A stretch of 64,000 nt of DNA from Thalassobacillus devorans (GCF_900176565.1 NZ_FXEH01000006.1:930001-994000); one strand, 5' to 3'; counted from the stretch's first letter, positions 26,676-36,707 are shown. Notes: generated by a model not told the origin, from the sequence alone. Numbers and translations are program-made.

Positions 26676-27212
26676 ATTAAAGCTCCCATTAACTGAAGAC
26701 TCAGTTTCAAGAGAAACTGTTTCCGTGCTGATGTTGAGCTTTCGGAGGTCCGGAAAATCACTCGCTTTCCATGGGCGTACGGTGAGCTTCCTCGGGCTAA
26801 AGCCCTGCGGGATCTCACCATGTACTATCCTCCCATCGGAGTCTCCAATTTCCCTGACCTCCTTGAATTTATAAGAGAAACGGAAACATTGGTATGTCGC
26901 CCTACAAGCATAGAGAGAGCTATTTATAAAAACGTGCTTATAATCTGTATCATCGGTCCATATGATTTGTGGAATACACCTTCATTTATTGCAGTGGTTC
27001 GTTTCTCTTATCTTTCGGATGGGGTGGTTGGGAAACTGCGAGACTCCCGCGGGAGAAGGGACTAGGCAAGACCCCACAGGGAGTGTAACGACCGAGGAGG
27101 CTTGCCGGTTCCCCCGCAGGAAAGCGAGTAGTTTCCCAGCCGCCCCTGACACTATTATGGTAAAGAACCGTAGATATCTTGAAATCAAGTCTTCGACTTT
27201 TCGACCCTTTTG
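26676..27212 (+). repeat. Two-module inverted intergenic repeat, copy C
   Basis: Third full copy, same orientation as A and B. Terminal repeats are GAAGACTCAGTTTCAAGA (26695-26712) and TCTTGAAATCAAGTCTTC (27177-27194). In the left one, C of the TTTCGAGA motif has become A, and the right one carries the matching change (TCTTGAAA for TCTCGAAA). Left module is about 26744-26862 and right module about 27021-27146. The left module is closest to copy A (GGGCGTACGGTGAGC), the right module closest to copy B. It fills nearly all of the 722-bp ylmG-ylmH gap. Confidence 0.87.
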
Positions 27213-27307
27213 GTGAATAGGTCACTATGGTAAACCAATAACACTGTTAACAGCTATTAGTTTAATCATGCAGTCTGGTTTTATAATTTTGGAGTGGAGA
27301 GATAGAA

Positions 27308-28081
27308 ATGGAGATTTATCAGCATTTTCGTAAAGAAGAGCAGCCTTTTATCGATCAAGTACTATCCTGGCAAGAAGAAGTCGGCCGCAGTTTCCAAAGT
27401 AAGTTGACGGATTTTTTTGACCCAAGGGAGCAGTTCATTTTCGAGAGCCTGCTTGGCAATCACCCGGACTTCACCTGGAAGCTCTATGGTGGAAATGAAG
27501 AAGCGGAACGTAAGCGTGCTATTCTTGCCCCTTATTATGAAGAGATCGAACCGGAACACTTTGAACTAACATTGCTTGGGGCATCCTATCCAGAAAAATT
27601 CGTTACGCTTTCCCATCCGGATGTCCTTGGTGCGTTTATGAGCTTAGGAATCAAGCGGAAAAAGCTGGGGGACCTCGTGGTGAAAGACGGGGTTGTTCAA
27701 ATCATCGTCGCAAGTGAAATAGCTGATTATGTACGAATGAATCTGGAGGGGATCAAGAAAGCATCCGTGCAGTTTCAGGAAGTACCTTTTGACCGTATGC
27801 TCTCCAGCGATGAAGAATGGGAGCAGGTGGACACGACAGTCTCCTCATTGCGTCTCGATACGGTCGTTAAAGAAATCTACCGGATGTCCCGCCAAAAAGC
27901 TGCATTATTCATAGATAAAGGTCAGGTAAAAGTAAATTTTCGTATCGTTGAAGACCCATCATTCAAGCTGGAAGCAGGGGACATGATTTCGATACGTGGC
28001 AAAGGGCGCAGCAAACTGCAAGACGTCTTAGGCACAACCAAAAAAGATAAATACAAAGTCGTCATCTCCCGGCTAAAATAA
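27308..28081 (+). CDS. ylmH: YlmH, S4-domain RNA-binding protein
   Basis: A 257-residue protein with an N-terminal YlmH-specific part, a central domain (HPDVLGAFMSLGIKRKKLGD) and a C-terminal S4 RNA-binding domain (RLDTVVKEIYRMSRQKAALF, KGQVKVNF, GDMISIRGKGR). Recent work on B. subtilis places YlmH in ribosome-associated quality control, binding stalled 50S subunits; that makes a functional tie with rqcH at 45.8-47.5 kb possible. ATG 27308 follows GGAGTGGAG. It lies between repeat copy C and divIVA. Confidence 0.9.
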   Translation: MEIYQHFRKEEQPFIDQVLSWQEEVGRSFQSKLTDFFDPREQFIFESLLGNHPDFTWKLYGGNEEAERKRAILAPYYEEIEPEHFELTLLGASYPEKFVTLSHPDVLGAFMSLGIKRKKLGDLVVKDGVVQIIVASEIADYVRMNLEGIKKASVQFQEVPFDRMLSSDEEWEQVDTTVSSLRLDTVVKEIYRMSRQKAALFIDKGQVKVNFRIVEDPSFKLEAGDMISIRGKGRSKLQDVLGTTKKDKYKVVISRLK

Positions 28082-28169
28082 ACAACCGGACAAGCAGGAA
28101 TCTGAAAAGTTTTGTCGAAATGGGAATATAACTCGAAAAAATGTCCGATACTTTGAGGAGGTGGCTGGT

Positions 28170-28679
28170 GTGCCATTAACACCATTGGATATCCATAATA
28201 AAGAATTCACACGCGGTTTTAGGGGTTATGATGAAGACGAAGTCAATGAGTTCCTCGAACAGGTCATCAAAGACTACGAATTGGTCATTCGTGATAAAAA
28301 ATCCCTTGAAGAGAAAATAGAGCAGCTGAATGAACGCCTGGGACATTTCACAAATATCGAAACAACCCTGAATAAATCCATTCTGGTAGCGCAGGAAACA
28401 GCAGAAGAAGTGAAAAACAATGCCAGTAAGGAATCGAAGCTGATTGTAAAGGAAGCAGAGAAGAATGCTGACCGGATCATCAATGAAGCCTTGCAAAAGT
28501 CCCACCGGATTGCCATCGAAGTCGAAGAACTTAAAAAACAGGCCAAAGTGTTCCGTACACGACTGCGTATGCTCGTTGAAGCCCAGCTGGATATGATTGA
28601 TACAGATGACTGGGATCATGTGTTTGAAACAGAAATTGACGAAAAAGTCGATGGGGAAAAAGAGATGGTAGAAAAATAA
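28170..28679 (+). CDS. divIVA: DivIVA, cell pole and septum coiled-coil protein
   Basis: A 169-residue protein with the N-terminal membrane-curvature-binding domain (PLTPLDIHNKEFTRGFRGYD, EDEVNEFLEQV) followed by long coiled-coil segments and the conserved KQAKVFRTRLRMLVEAQLD near the C-terminus. It recruits MinJ/MinCD, and the chromosome-anchoring protein RacA in sporulation, to poles. The GTG at 28170 gives the family start (M)PLTP; GAGGAGGTG lies about 7 bp before. An in-frame GTG at 28161 overlaps that signal. Confidence 0.96.
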   Translation: MPLTPLDIHNKEFTRGFRGYDEDEVNEFLEQVIKDYELVIRDKKSLEEKIEQLNERLGHFTNIETTLNKSILVAQETAEEVKNNASKESKLIVKEAEKNADRIINEALQKSHRIAIEVEELKKQAKVFRTRLRMLVEAQLDMIDTDDWDHVFETEIDEKVDGEKEMVEK

Positions 28680-28681
28680 TC

Positions 28682-28710
28682 TTGACGTATGCAGTAATAT
28701 TACATATAAT
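28682..28710 (+). promoter_or_regulatory. Sigma-A promoter of ileS
   Basis: TTGACG (28682-28687) and TATAAT (28705-28710) are exactly 17 bp apart, starting three bases after the divIVA stop. It drives the T-box leader of ileS. Confidence 0.9.
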
Positions 28711-28754
28711 TCATTAACATGAAATATTTCTTGCAGCAACTGAATATTTAACGA

Positions 28755-29003
28755 GAAACGATGACAGGGAAAGTACTTAAGCCCGCTTGCAGCTTAAGCG
28801 ATCCAGGGATGGTGAAAGCCTGGAGCAGCGCCTTGAAGGAAAATCACCCTCGAGTTTTCCATTCGAAAAGCAATGAGTAGAGATGGACGCCTTATCCACG
28901 ATACGGATCAACAGAGCGGAATCGGCATGTGTAAAAGCCGGTTCTACAAGGGTGGTACCGCGAGATCCTCTCGTCCCTTTAGGGATGTGAGGGTCTTTTT
29001 TAT
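28755..29003 (+). promoter_or_regulatory. T-box riboswitch (tRNA-Ile sensing) in the ileS leader
   Basis: The invariant T-box sequence AAGGGTGGTACCGCG lies at 28948-28962. A stem I region precedes it with GGTGAAAGCC; ATC at 28843-28845 lies in a likely specifier loop and fits isoleucine, which agrees with the downstream gene. The terminator GATCCTC/GAGGGTC (28964-28995, T-run to 29001) overlaps the antiterminator half. Uncharged tRNA-Ile should favour read-through. The specifier assignment is by eye. Confidence 0.93.
28964..29001 (+). terminator. T-box regulated terminator of ileS
   Basis: GATCCTC (28964-28970) pairs with GAGGGTC (28989-28995), with an inner TCCC/GGGA stem and six T (28996-29001). 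Its 5' arm follows directly after the T-box sequence, the standard arrangement for antitermination. Confidence 0.9.
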
Positions 29004-29100
29004 ATTTTTAAATAGAAAGACTGAGGCTTACGCCATTAAGGCAGGGTGATAAGCAAGGTTTTCCTAGTCTACACACAGAAAGAGTAAGGAGGAAATGGAA

Positions 29101-31857
29101 GTGAATTATAAAGACACATTACGGATGCCAAAGACCGATTTCCCAATGCGTGGAAACCTTCCGAACCGCGAACCGAAGATGCAAGAACGATGGGAAGAAA
29201 TGAACATATATGAAAAGGTGCAGCAACGAACCGAGGGACGCCCGTTATTTGTCCTTCATGATGGCCCTCCATATGCGAATGGTGATTTGCACATGGGGCA
29301 TGCATTGAATAAATCCCTGAAAGATTTTATTGTCCGTTATAAATCAATGGCAGGTTATCACGCACCATATGTCCCTGGCTGGGATACACATGGACTGCCG
29401 ATTGAAACAGCACTTACAAAAAAGAAGAAGGTCGACCGCAAAAAGATGTCCGTCGCCGAATTCCGTCAAAAGTGTGCGGACTATGCGATGGGACAACTGG
29501 ACAATCAGCGTAAAGAGTTTAAGCGCATGGGTGTACGCGGTGACTGGGATAATCCTTATGTCACATTAAATAAAGACTATGAAGCAGAGCAGATCAAAGT
29601 CTTTGGAGAAATGGCTAAAAAAGGGTATATCTACAAAGGGTTGAAGCCTGTCTATTGGTCTCCTTCCTCAGAATCAGCACTTGCGGAAGCAGAAATTGAG
29701 TATCAGGATAAACGTTCTCCTTCTATCTATGTATCCTTCCAGGTCAAAGATGGTAAAGAGTTGTTTGACGGGGATGAAAAATTCATTATCTGGACGACAA
29801 CGCCATGGACGATCCCATCTAACCTTGCGATTGCTTTGAACCCGGCTTATAACTATGTGGTTGTAAAAGCCGGTGAAAACAAGTTTGTCATTGCGGAAGG
29901 CTTGCTGGAAGATGTGGCGCAGAAATTGGAATGGGAAGATTATGGAGTCGTAAAAACGTTCAAAGGGAAAGAGGCAGAACATGTCACGACTCAGCACCCA
30001 TTCTATGACCGTGAATCTTTGGTCATTCTGGGTAATCATGTTACGACAGATGGAGGTACCGGATGTGTCCATACAGCACCTGGCCACGGGGAAGATGACT
30101 TCTGGGTCGGAAAGCAATACGGTCTTGAAGTGCTCTGTCCGGTTGACAACAAAGGGGTATTTACAGAGGAAGCTCCAGGTTTTGAAGGAATGTTCTATGA
30201 CAAAGCCAACAAACCGATTACCGAGAAACTGACAGAAGTCGGTGCATTAGAAAAACTCGAATTCATTACACACTCCTATCCGCACGACTGGAGAACGAAA
30301 AAACCGACGATTTTCCGAGCAACGGACCAATGGTTCGCGTCGATCAAGGATTTCCGTGAAACCTTGCTGGAAGAAATCAAGAATGTGAAATGGGTACCAC
30401 GTTGGGGCGAAACCCGTCTCTATAACATGGTGAGAGACCGTGAAGACTGGTGTATTTCCCGTCAGCGTACATGGGGCGTTCCGATTCCTGTATTCTACGG
30501 AGAAGATGGCACCCCGATCATCACCGATGAAACAATCGATCACGTTGCTGGACTGTTCCGGGAACACGGCTCGAATGTCTGGTTCGAACGGGAAGCGAAA
30601 GACTTGCTTCCGGAAGGCTTTACTTCTGAACACAGTCCGAACGGAGAATTCACCAAAGAAGAAGACATTATGGATGTCTGGTTCGATTCCGGTTCTTCTC
30701 ATCAGGCAGTACTGCACCAGCGTCCTGAGCTGCAGCGTCCGGCAGACCTTTATCTGGAAGGATCCGACCAATATCGCGGCTGGTTTAACTCGTCCTTGTC
30801 CACTTCCGTTGCTGTGACTGGAAAAGCACCATTCAAAGGGATTCTGAGTCACGGGTTTGCTTTGGATGGCCATGGTCGTAAGATGAGTAAATCGATTGGG
30901 AACGTCATTCTGCCTGACAAAGTTACGAAACAACTGGGAGCGGAAATCATCCGTCTGTGGGTGGCAAGCTCCGACTATCAGGCTGATGTCCGGGTGTCTG
31001 ATGACATTCTCAAGCAGGTATCAGAAGTTTACCGTAAAATCCGTAACACATTCCGCTTCCTGCTCGGAAACCTGCATGATTTCAATCCGGCGGCTAATAC
31101 GGTGCCGGATGATCAGCTGGAAGAAGTCGACCGTTATATGAAAATGCGTCTCAACAACCTGGTCAAGAATGTTCGTGAAGCTTATGATAACTATGAATTC
31201 AATGTCATCTACCACCAGGTCCATAATTTCTGTACGATCGACTTAAGCTCCTTCTACCTGGATTTTGCAAAAGATATCCTGTATATCGAAGCTCCTGACC
31301 ATCCACGGAGAAGAAGCATCCAGACGGTCTATTATGAAACATTGACTGCACTCGTGAAGCTTCTTGCGCCGATCATCCCTCACACAGCAGATGAGGTATG
31401 GGAATACCTCCCTGGTGTCAGCGAGGAAAGTGTCCAGTTGACGGATATGCCGGAGGAAGTAGCTGTTATTGAAAGTGAAGAGCTTAAAGCTAAATGGGAT
31501 CACTTCCTGGAAATTCGTGATGATGTTTTGAAAGCTTTAGAGGATGCAAGAAATGAAAAGGTCATCGGGAAATCACTGGAGGCACGCGTGACAATTGTTC
31601 CTAAGGAGGAACAAACGCAAAGTGTTCTGAAGAATATCGAACACCTCCATCAGTTATTGATTGTATCCGATGCTGAGGTGGCATTGTCCCATCCAGAAGC
31701 CAAAGCATATGATCATGTCGATGTATATGTCGAGAAGCATGAAGGCGATAAGTGTGAACGCTGCTGGGTAGCATCTGATGATGTTGGAGAAGATGACGAT
31801 CATCCAGAATTGTGCGTCCGCTGTGCCACAGTTGTAAAAGAACATTACGAGAATTAA
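29101..31857 (+). CDS. ileS: IleS, isoleucyl-tRNA synthetase
   Basis: A class I aminoacyl-tRNA synthetase of 918 residues. HIGH-type motif GDLHMGHA near residue 65, editing domain in the middle ([18 protein letters not shown]), KMSKS motif in [10 protein letters not shown], and a C-terminal zinc site CERCW...CVRC. It charges tRNA-Ile and hydrolyses mischarged Val. The GTG at 29101 is chosen over ATG 29095 because AAGGAGG then has 7-bp spacing and the product starts (M)[17 protein letters not shown] as in Bacillus. Expression is controlled by the T-box leader. Confidence 0.97.
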   Translation: MNYKDTLRMPKTDFPMRGNLPNREPKMQERWEEMNIYEKVQQRTEGRPLFVLHDGPPYANGDLHMGHALNKSLKDFIVRYKSMAGYHAPYVPGWDTHGLPIETALTKKKKVDRKKMSVAEFRQKCADYAMGQLDNQRKEFKRMGVRGDWDNPYVTLNKDYEAEQIKVFGEMAKKGYIYKGLKPVYWSPSSESALAEAEIEYQDKRSPSIYVSFQVKDGKELFDGDEKFIIWTTTPWTIPSNLAIALNPAYNYVVVKAGENKFVIAEGLLEDVAQKLEWEDYGVVKTFKGKEAEHVTTQHPFYDRESLVILGNHVTTDGGTGCVHTAPGHGEDDFWVGKQYGLEVLCPVDNKGVFTEEAPGFEGMFYDKANKPITEKLTEVGALEKLEFITHSYPHDWRTKKPTIFRATDQWFASIKDFRETLLEEIKNVKWVPRWGETRLYNMVRDREDWCISRQRTWGVPIPVFYGEDGTPIITDETIDHVAGLFREHGSNVWFEREAKDLLPEGFTSEHSPNGEFTKEEDIMDVWFDSGSSHQAVLHQRPELQRPADLYLEGSDQYRGWFNSSLSTSVAVTGKAPFKGILSHGFALDGHGRKMSKSIGNVILPDKVTKQLGAEIIRLWVASSDYQADVRVSDDILKQVSEVYRKIRNTFRFLLGNLHDFNPAANTVPDDQLEEVDRYMKMRLNNLVKNVREAYDNYEFNVIYHQVHNFCTIDLSSFYLDFAKDILYIEAPDHPRRRSIQTVYYETLTALVKLLAPIIPHTADEVWEYLPGVSEESVQLTDMPEEVAVIESEELKAKWDHFLEIRDDVLKALEDARNEKVIGKSLEARVTIVPKEEQTQSVLKNIEHLHQLLIVSDAEVALSHPEAKAYDHVDVYVEKHEGDKCERCWVASDDVGEDDDHPELCVRCATVVKEHYEN

Positions 31858-31865
31858 AAGTAAGA

Positions 31866-31893
31866 AAGCCGTGTGCGCCCGCACACGGCTTTA
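31866..31893 (+). terminator. Hairpin terminator after ileS
   Basis: AAGCCGTGTGC (31866-31876) pairs perfectly with GCACACGGCTT (31881-31891) around a 4-nt loop. The T-run is short (TTT then A), so termination may be partial, but the 11-bp GC-rich stem right after the stop codon is typical. Confidence 0.78.
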
Positions 31894-31967
31894 AAATTGC
31901 ATGGAAGTAACTATATCATTATTATGTAAACAAAACTTTTTTCCAGATATCACATAACAGCTACTTG

Positions 31968-31976
31968 TGGTACAAT
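31968..31976 (+). promoter_or_regulatory. Candidate extended -10 promoter of lspA
   Basis: TGG-TACAAT (31968-31976) is an extended -10 motif 33 bp before lspA, after the ileS terminator. No good -35 is seen. Confidence 0.5.
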
Positions 31977-32009
31977 AATAAAATCGAATAATTATTTTGG
32001 AGGAAGCCT

Positions 32010-32483
32010 ATGGTCTGGTATTACATAATAGCTAGCTTTGTGATCGTGCTTGATCAATGGTCAAAATGGATGGTTGTCAAGAATATGTATATTGGAGAAA
32101 GCCTCACGATCATCGAAAACTTTTTTTATTTGACCTCCCACCGCAATCGCGGGGCGGCATGGGGGATTTTGCAAGGTCAGATGATTTTCTTTTATATCGT
32201 GACATTGATTGTCGTCGGAGTCATTATCTATTATATGCACCAATATGGTAAAAAATATAGATTGGCAGGGATTGCCCTCTCCTTGCTATTAGCGGGGGCA
32301 ATTGGAAACTTTATTGACCGGCTGATCAGAAAAGAAGTCGTCGACTTTTTTGATTTTATCATTTTTACGTATGATTATCCGATCTTCAATATTGCAGATT
32401 CCTCGCTGGTAGTCGGAGTCATTCTGGTCATCATCGCTTCTATTTTGGATGAACGTAAAAAGAAGGAGAGTACCCAATTGTGA
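32010..32483 (+). CDS. lspA: LspA, lipoprotein signal peptidase (signal peptidase II)
   Basis: A 157-residue membrane aspartic protease with four membrane segments. Catalytic aspartates lie in GAIGNFIDRLIR and FNIADSSLVVG; VVLDQWSKWMV is the N-terminal signature and RNRGAAWGIL the conserved Asn/Gly loop. It removes signal peptides from diacylglyceryl-modified prolipoproteins. GGAGGAAG precedes the ATG; the stop overlaps the GTG of the next gene by 4 bp. Confidence 0.97.
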   Translation: MVWYYIIASFVIVLDQWSKWMVVKNMYIGESLTIIENFFYLTSHRNRGAAWGILQGQMIFFYIVTLIVVGVIIYYMHQYGKKYRLAGIALSLLLAGAIGNFIDRLIRKEVVDFFDFIIFTYDYPIFNIADSSLVVGVILVIIASILDERKKKESTQL

Positions 32484-33388
32484 GTAATCAATATCAAGTA
32501 ACCAATCAGGATAATGGTAAACGCATCGATAAATTAATGATAGAAATCGAACCCTCGGTTTCCAGGACACAGGTTCAAAGCTGGATTAAAGAGGGGCATC
32601 TGGTCGTCAATGGTGATCCGGTGAAAAGTAACTACAAGGTACAGGAACAGGATGAAATAACCTGGGAAGTGCCTGAGCCAGAACCATTAAAAATTGAAGC
32701 AGAAGATATCCCTTTAAATATCGTCTATGAAGATAAAGATGTCATCGTAGTCAACAAACGGCGGGGAATGGTCGTCCATCCTTCTTCCGGACATCCTAAT
32801 GGAACACTGGTGAATGCATTACTGCACCATTGTGATGATCTCTCAGGAATCAACGGGGTAACAAGGCCTGGGATTGTCCACCGGATTGATAAAGATACGA
32901 GCGGGTTATTGATGGTCGCTAAAAACGATAACGCCCACCAATCGCTTGCTGAACAATTGGCCAATAAAACAACCGACAGGAAATACGAAGCAATTGTTCA
33001 TGGTGAAATCTCCCATGAATATGGTACGATTGAAGCGCCGATTGGCCGGGATCCGAAAGACCGACAGTCGATGGCTGTAGTAGAAGAAGGTAAGCCAGCC
33101 GTCACGCATTTTCAAGTACTGCAGGTATTCAAGGATTTCACCCATGTGGAATGTGTACTGGAAACAGGCCGCACGCATCAAATCCGCGTCCATATGAAAT
33201 ATATCAATCATCCTCTGGCCGGGGATCCTAAATATGGCCCTCGGAAATCCCTGCCAATTGATGGACAGGCGCTTCATGCGAGAACATTGGCCTTCAACCA
33301 TCCTGTAACGAACGAGCGGATGGATTTCCATGTCGAACCACCGAGTGATTTCACCCAAATGCTCGAATTAATTAAAAAACGTAGTTGA
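32480..33388 (+). CDS. ylyB: RluD-like pseudouridine synthase (YlyB family)
   Basis: A 302-residue pseudouridine synthase of the RsuA/RluA class. The N-terminal S4 domain (RTQVQSWIKEGHLVVNGDPV) is followed by the catalytic domain with the Asp in GIVHRIDKDTSGLL and the C-terminal KTGRTHQIRVH-type motif (ETGRTHQIRVHMKYI). It probably modifies 23S rRNA; the exact uridines cannot be read from sequence. The GTG start overlaps lspA, so the two are co-translated, and the pyr promoter overlaps the stop codon. Confidence 0.92.
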   Translation: MSNQYQVTNQDNGKRIDKLMIEIEPSVSRTQVQSWIKEGHLVVNGDPVKSNYKVQEQDEITWEVPEPEPLKIEAEDIPLNIVYEDKDVIVVNKRRGMVVHPSSGHPNGTLVNALLHHCDDLSGINGVTRPGIVHRIDKDTSGLLMVAKNDNAHQSLAEQLANKTTDRKYEAIVHGEISHEYGTIEAPIGRDPKDRQSMAVVEEGKPAVTHFQVLQVFKDFTHVECVLETGRTHQIRVHMKYINHPLAGDPKYGPRKSLPIDGQALHARTLAFNHPVTNERMDFHVEPPSDFTQMLELIKKRS

Positions 33389-33413
33389 CAAACCGTCGAA
33401 CGTTTGTGATAAT
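33385..33413 (+). promoter_or_regulatory. Sigma-A promoter of the pyr operon
   Basis: TTGACA (33385-33390) and GATAAT (33408-33413) with a 17-bp spacer and an extended TGT in front of the -10. The -35 overlaps the stop codon of the preceding gene. Confidence 0.92.
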
Positions 33414-33434
33414 CAATTAAAGAATTGAATATGA

Positions 33435-33531
33435 CCTTTAAAGACAGTCCTGTGAGGCTGAAAAGGAAACGGAGCATATGATTATGTTACTTACACCCTT
33501 TTTCTGCCCTCATGCAGGAAAAGGTTTTTTT
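33435..33531 (+). promoter_or_regulatory. PyrR attenuator 1 (pyr leader, before pyrR)
   Basis: The PyrR-binding loop TCCTGTGAGGCT (33448-33459) sits in an anti-antiterminator hairpin closed by CCTTT (33435-33439) and AAAGG (33462-33466). The AAAAGG arm can instead pair with CCTTTTT of the terminator, forming an antiterminator. The terminator CCTTTTTCTGC/GCAGGAAAAGG (33497-33524) ends in seven T. UMP-bound PyrR should stabilise termination. Confidence 0.92.
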
Positions 33532-33542
33532 AATAGGCCTGA

Positions 33543-34106
<564 letters not shown>

Positions 34107-34117
34107 ATAAAACAGCA

Positions 34118-34225
34118 CCTTTAAGTAAGTCCAGAGAGGCTTAAAAGGTCGCAAACTCAGAACGTATCGAAGCATACCAGGATACGTCCACCTCTTTGCG
34201 GTTTTTTAAGCAAAGAGGTTTTTTT
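34118..34225 (+). promoter_or_regulatory. PyrR attenuator 2 (between pyrR and pyrP)
   Basis: The PyrR-binding loop TCCAGAGAGGCT (34130-34141), identical to the B. subtilis consensus, lies in a hairpin closed by CCTTTAAG and CTTAAAAGG arms. The terminator CCTCTTTGC (34191-34199)/GCAAAGAGG (34210-34218) ends in seven T. Confidence 0.93.
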
Positions 34226-34269
34226 ATACCTTTAAAAAATGGCTCTAAATAATAAAGGAGGAAATGATT

Positions 34270-35661
34270 ATGAAATCAAACCAAGCTGCATTAGACGTCA
34301 GAGATGTCCCGGCACTTCATAAATGGATTACCTTAAGCTTACAGCACTTATTCGCCATGTTCGGAGCAACCATCCTTGTTCCATTCCTGACAGGCTTGTC
34401 ACCTTCCGTCGCGCTCGTTTCCAGCGGAACAGGGACACTTGCCTATCTGTTAATCACAAAAGGAAGGATTCCCGCCTATCTTGGTTCAAGCTTTGCATTC
34501 ATAGCTCCAGTAATAGCAGCCAGTTCTGCAAGCGGAGTACCAGGAGCAATGGTAGGAAGTTTTCTTGCAGGACTTGTCTACGGCCTTGTGGCACTCCTGA
34601 TCACCATGTTCGGTACAGACTGGCTGATGAACCTGCTGCCACCGGTTGTCGTCGGCCCGGTCATCATCGTCATTGGTCTTGGGCTGGCAACAACGGCCAT
34701 CGATATGTCCATGTACGTCCCAGGAATCGATGATCAGGTCTACAGCTCGACTCACTTCAGTGTAGCCCTGGTTACTCTGGCGATTACCATCATCGCATCC
34801 ATCTTCTTTAAAGGGTTTTTCAGCCTGCTTCCGATCCTTGTCGGTATCGTCGGTGGATATTCGTTCGCTCTTTTCCAAGGGATTGTTGACACGGCAGAAA
34901 TCAAAGCGGAGTGGGCAGCTATAACGTCCGCTGATTCCTTTACCGGGGTATTGGGCGCTATTTTTCAGAAGCCGGATTTCATCGTCCCATTCGTCGATTA
35001 CTCTCCGGTGGATGTCATCAGTATCGAAATCATCTTCATCATGGTTCCGATTGCGCTTGTGACCATTGCTGAGCACATCGGAGACCAAATGGTACTATCC
35101 AAAGTTGTCGGCCGTAACTTTTTGAAAGAACCTGGCTTGAACCGCTCTATTCTTGGGGACGGAACTGCGACCGCGATCGCTTCCTTCCTTGGCGGACCGC
35201 CAAACACGACTTATGGAGAAAACATCGGTGTCCTGGCTATCACACGAGTTTTCAGTGTCTTCGTTATCGGAGGAGCAGCTGTCTTTGCTGTCCTGTTCGG
35301 CTTCATCGGAATGAGTACAGCAGTAATTGGATCGATTCCATCAGCGGTCATGGGCGGTGTTTCCATCCTGCTTTTCGGTATCATCGCATCCAGCGGGCTT
35401 CGCATGCTGATTGACAACCAGATCGACCTGGGAGAAAAACGAAACCTGATCATTTCTTCCGTCATCCTGGTTATCGGAATCGGAGGAGCTTTCATCCAGG
35501 TCACTGACAATGTACAAATCGCAGGAATGGCTCTGTCCGCACTGATTGGAGTTGTATTGAACCTGATCCTTCCTGGCAAAGAAAAAGCCCATGGGAACGG
35601 GAAAATGTTCAAAGAAACAGTTACAGGCAATAAAAAATCAAATGATGATAATGCAGCATAA
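34270..35661 (+). CDS. pyrP: PyrP, uracil permease (NCS2/UraA family)
   Basis: A 463-residue integral membrane protein with about 14 membrane segments that imports uracil with protons. Family marks are QHLFAMFGATILVPFLTGL near the N-terminus, the central Glu/His-bearing IAEHIGDQMVLSKVVGRNF, and GGPPNTTYGENIGVLAIT. The ATG at 34270 is favoured over the ATG at 34264 because AAAGGAGG is 8 bp upstream. The C-terminus is a short hydrophilic tail ending in DDNAA. Confidence 0.95.
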   Translation: MKSNQAALDVRDVPALHKWITLSLQHLFAMFGATILVPFLTGLSPSVALVSSGTGTLAYLLITKGRIPAYLGSSFAFIAPVIAASSASGVPGAMVGSFLAGLVYGLVALLITMFGTDWLMNLLPPVVVGPVIIVIGLGLATTAIDMSMYVPGIDDQVYSSTHFSVALVTLAITIIASIFFKGFFSLLPILVGIVGGYSFALFQGIVDTAEIKAEWAAITSADSFTGVLGAIFQKPDFIVPFVDYSPVDVISIEIIFIMVPIALVTIAEHIGDQMVLSKVVGRNFLKEPGLNRSILGDGTATAIASFLGGPPNTTYGENIGVLAITRVFSVFVIGGAAVFAVLFGFIGMSTAVIGSIPSAVMGGVSILLFGIIASSGLRMLIDNQIDLGEKRNLIISSVILVIGIGGAFIQVTDNVQIAGMALSALIGVVLNLILPGKEKAHGNGKMFKETVTGNKKSNDDNAA

Positions 35662-35679
35662 CAGAACCATCGCACTTTT

Positions 35680-35786
35680 TAATAAAATCCCGTGAGATTT
35701 TAAAGGGTGTAGGGTTTGATTGATTCGTCATGCCTCAGAATGATGATGATAATTGAGCGCCTCCGCACCCCGGAGGCGCTTTTTTT
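35680..35786 (+). promoter_or_regulatory. PyrR attenuator 3 (between pyrP and pyrB)
   Basis: TCCCGTGAGATT (35688-35699) fits the pattern TCCnGnGAGRYT shared with the other two PyrR loops but has GAGATT for GAGGCT. Flanking AAAA/TTTT arms make the stem AT-rich. The terminator AGCGCCTCCG (35756-35765)/CGGAGGCGCT (35771-35780) with seven T is the strongest of the three. Confidence 0.85.
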
Positions 35787-35828
35787 AACCCTGCGCTGAT
35801 ACGCAAACTGGCAGAGGAGGCTGATGAC

Positions 35829-36707
35829 GTGAAACATTTATTATCCATGGAAGACTTATCATCCGAAGACATCCACCATTTAATCAGGAAAGCGGAAGTT
35901 ATCGAACGAGGGGATGTTCCTGAATTTACGAAAAAAATATTTGCTGCAAATATTTTTTTAGAACCAAGCACAAGAACGAAAAATAGCTTTGTTGTCGCGG
36001 AACGGCGGCTTGGGCTGGATGTGCTGGATATATCTTCAGAAGATTCCAGTTTGACAAAAGGGGAGTCTTTATATGATACTGTTAAAACATTATACACTAT
36101 TTCTGCAAGTTTATGCATTGTCCGCCACTCTCAAAATGGTATATTAAGAGAGATAGCGAATAAGGTGGAGGTACCGATTATCAATGCGGGTGACGGAACG
36201 GGCCAGCACCCGACGCAATGTTTGCTTGATTTATATACGATTCATCAGGAGTTCGGTACTTTTGAAGGCTTGAAAGTAGCGATAATCGGGGACATTAAGC
36301 ACAGCCGTGTCGCCCGATCAAACAGCGAAGCACTAAGAAAGTTAGGAGCGGAAGTCTACTTTGTTTCTAAACCGGAATGGCAGGATGAAGGAATAGCTGA
36401 AAACTATGTATCTATCGAGGAAGCGGTTGAACTTGCAGATGTCGTCATGCTGCTCCGGATTCAGCATGAAAGGCATGACCAATCATCAGAGGAGCAGAAC
36501 TATCTGCAAAGCTATGGACTCACGAAAGAGCGAGAGAGTAGAATGAATAAAAATTCAATCATTATGCATCCCGGGCCGTTTAACCGCGGTGTGGAAATTG
36601 ACAGTGATGTCGTCGATTCCCCCAAGTCACGGATTTTCAAACAGGTGGCTAACGGGGTAACGATGCGAATGGCAATTATATCAGAACTATTAAAGGAGGA
36701 ACTGTAA
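35829..36707 (+). CDS. pyrB: PyrB, aspartate carbamoyltransferase catalytic subunit
   Basis: A 292-residue enzyme (B. subtilis 304) that joins carbamoyl phosphate and aspartate. The carbamoyl-phosphate site [12 protein letters not shown] and the motifs [27 protein letters not shown] and [13 protein letters not shown] are present; the C-terminus is about a dozen residues shorter than in Bacillus. The start is GTG. No regulatory subunit gene follows, as expected in Bacillaceae. The stop overlaps pyrC by one base. Confidence 0.96.
   Translation: MKHLLSMEDLSSEDIHHLIRKAEVIERGDVPEFTKKIFAANIFLEPSTRTKNSFVVAERRLGLDVLDISSEDSSLTKGESLYDTVKTLYTISASLCIVRHSQNGILREIANKVEVPIINAGDGTGQHPTQCLLDLYTIHQEFGTFEGLKVAIIGDIKHSRVARSNSEALRKLGAEVYFVSKPEWQDEGIAENYVSIEEAVELADVVMLLRIQHERHDQSSEEQNYLQSYGLTKERESRMNKNSIIMHPGPFNRGVEIDSDVVDSPKSRIFKQVANGVTMRMAIISELLKEEL

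Noticed and set aside
26820-27225. Open frames of 68-84 codons inside repeat copy C
   Set aside because: Same reason: shadow frames of a structured repeat, with no plausible start signals.
34486-35088. 200-codon open frame on the minus strand within pyrP
   Set aside because: Antisense to a strongly conserved permease; composition is the mirror of hydrophobic codons (rich in Asp, Asn, Asp-Asp runs).
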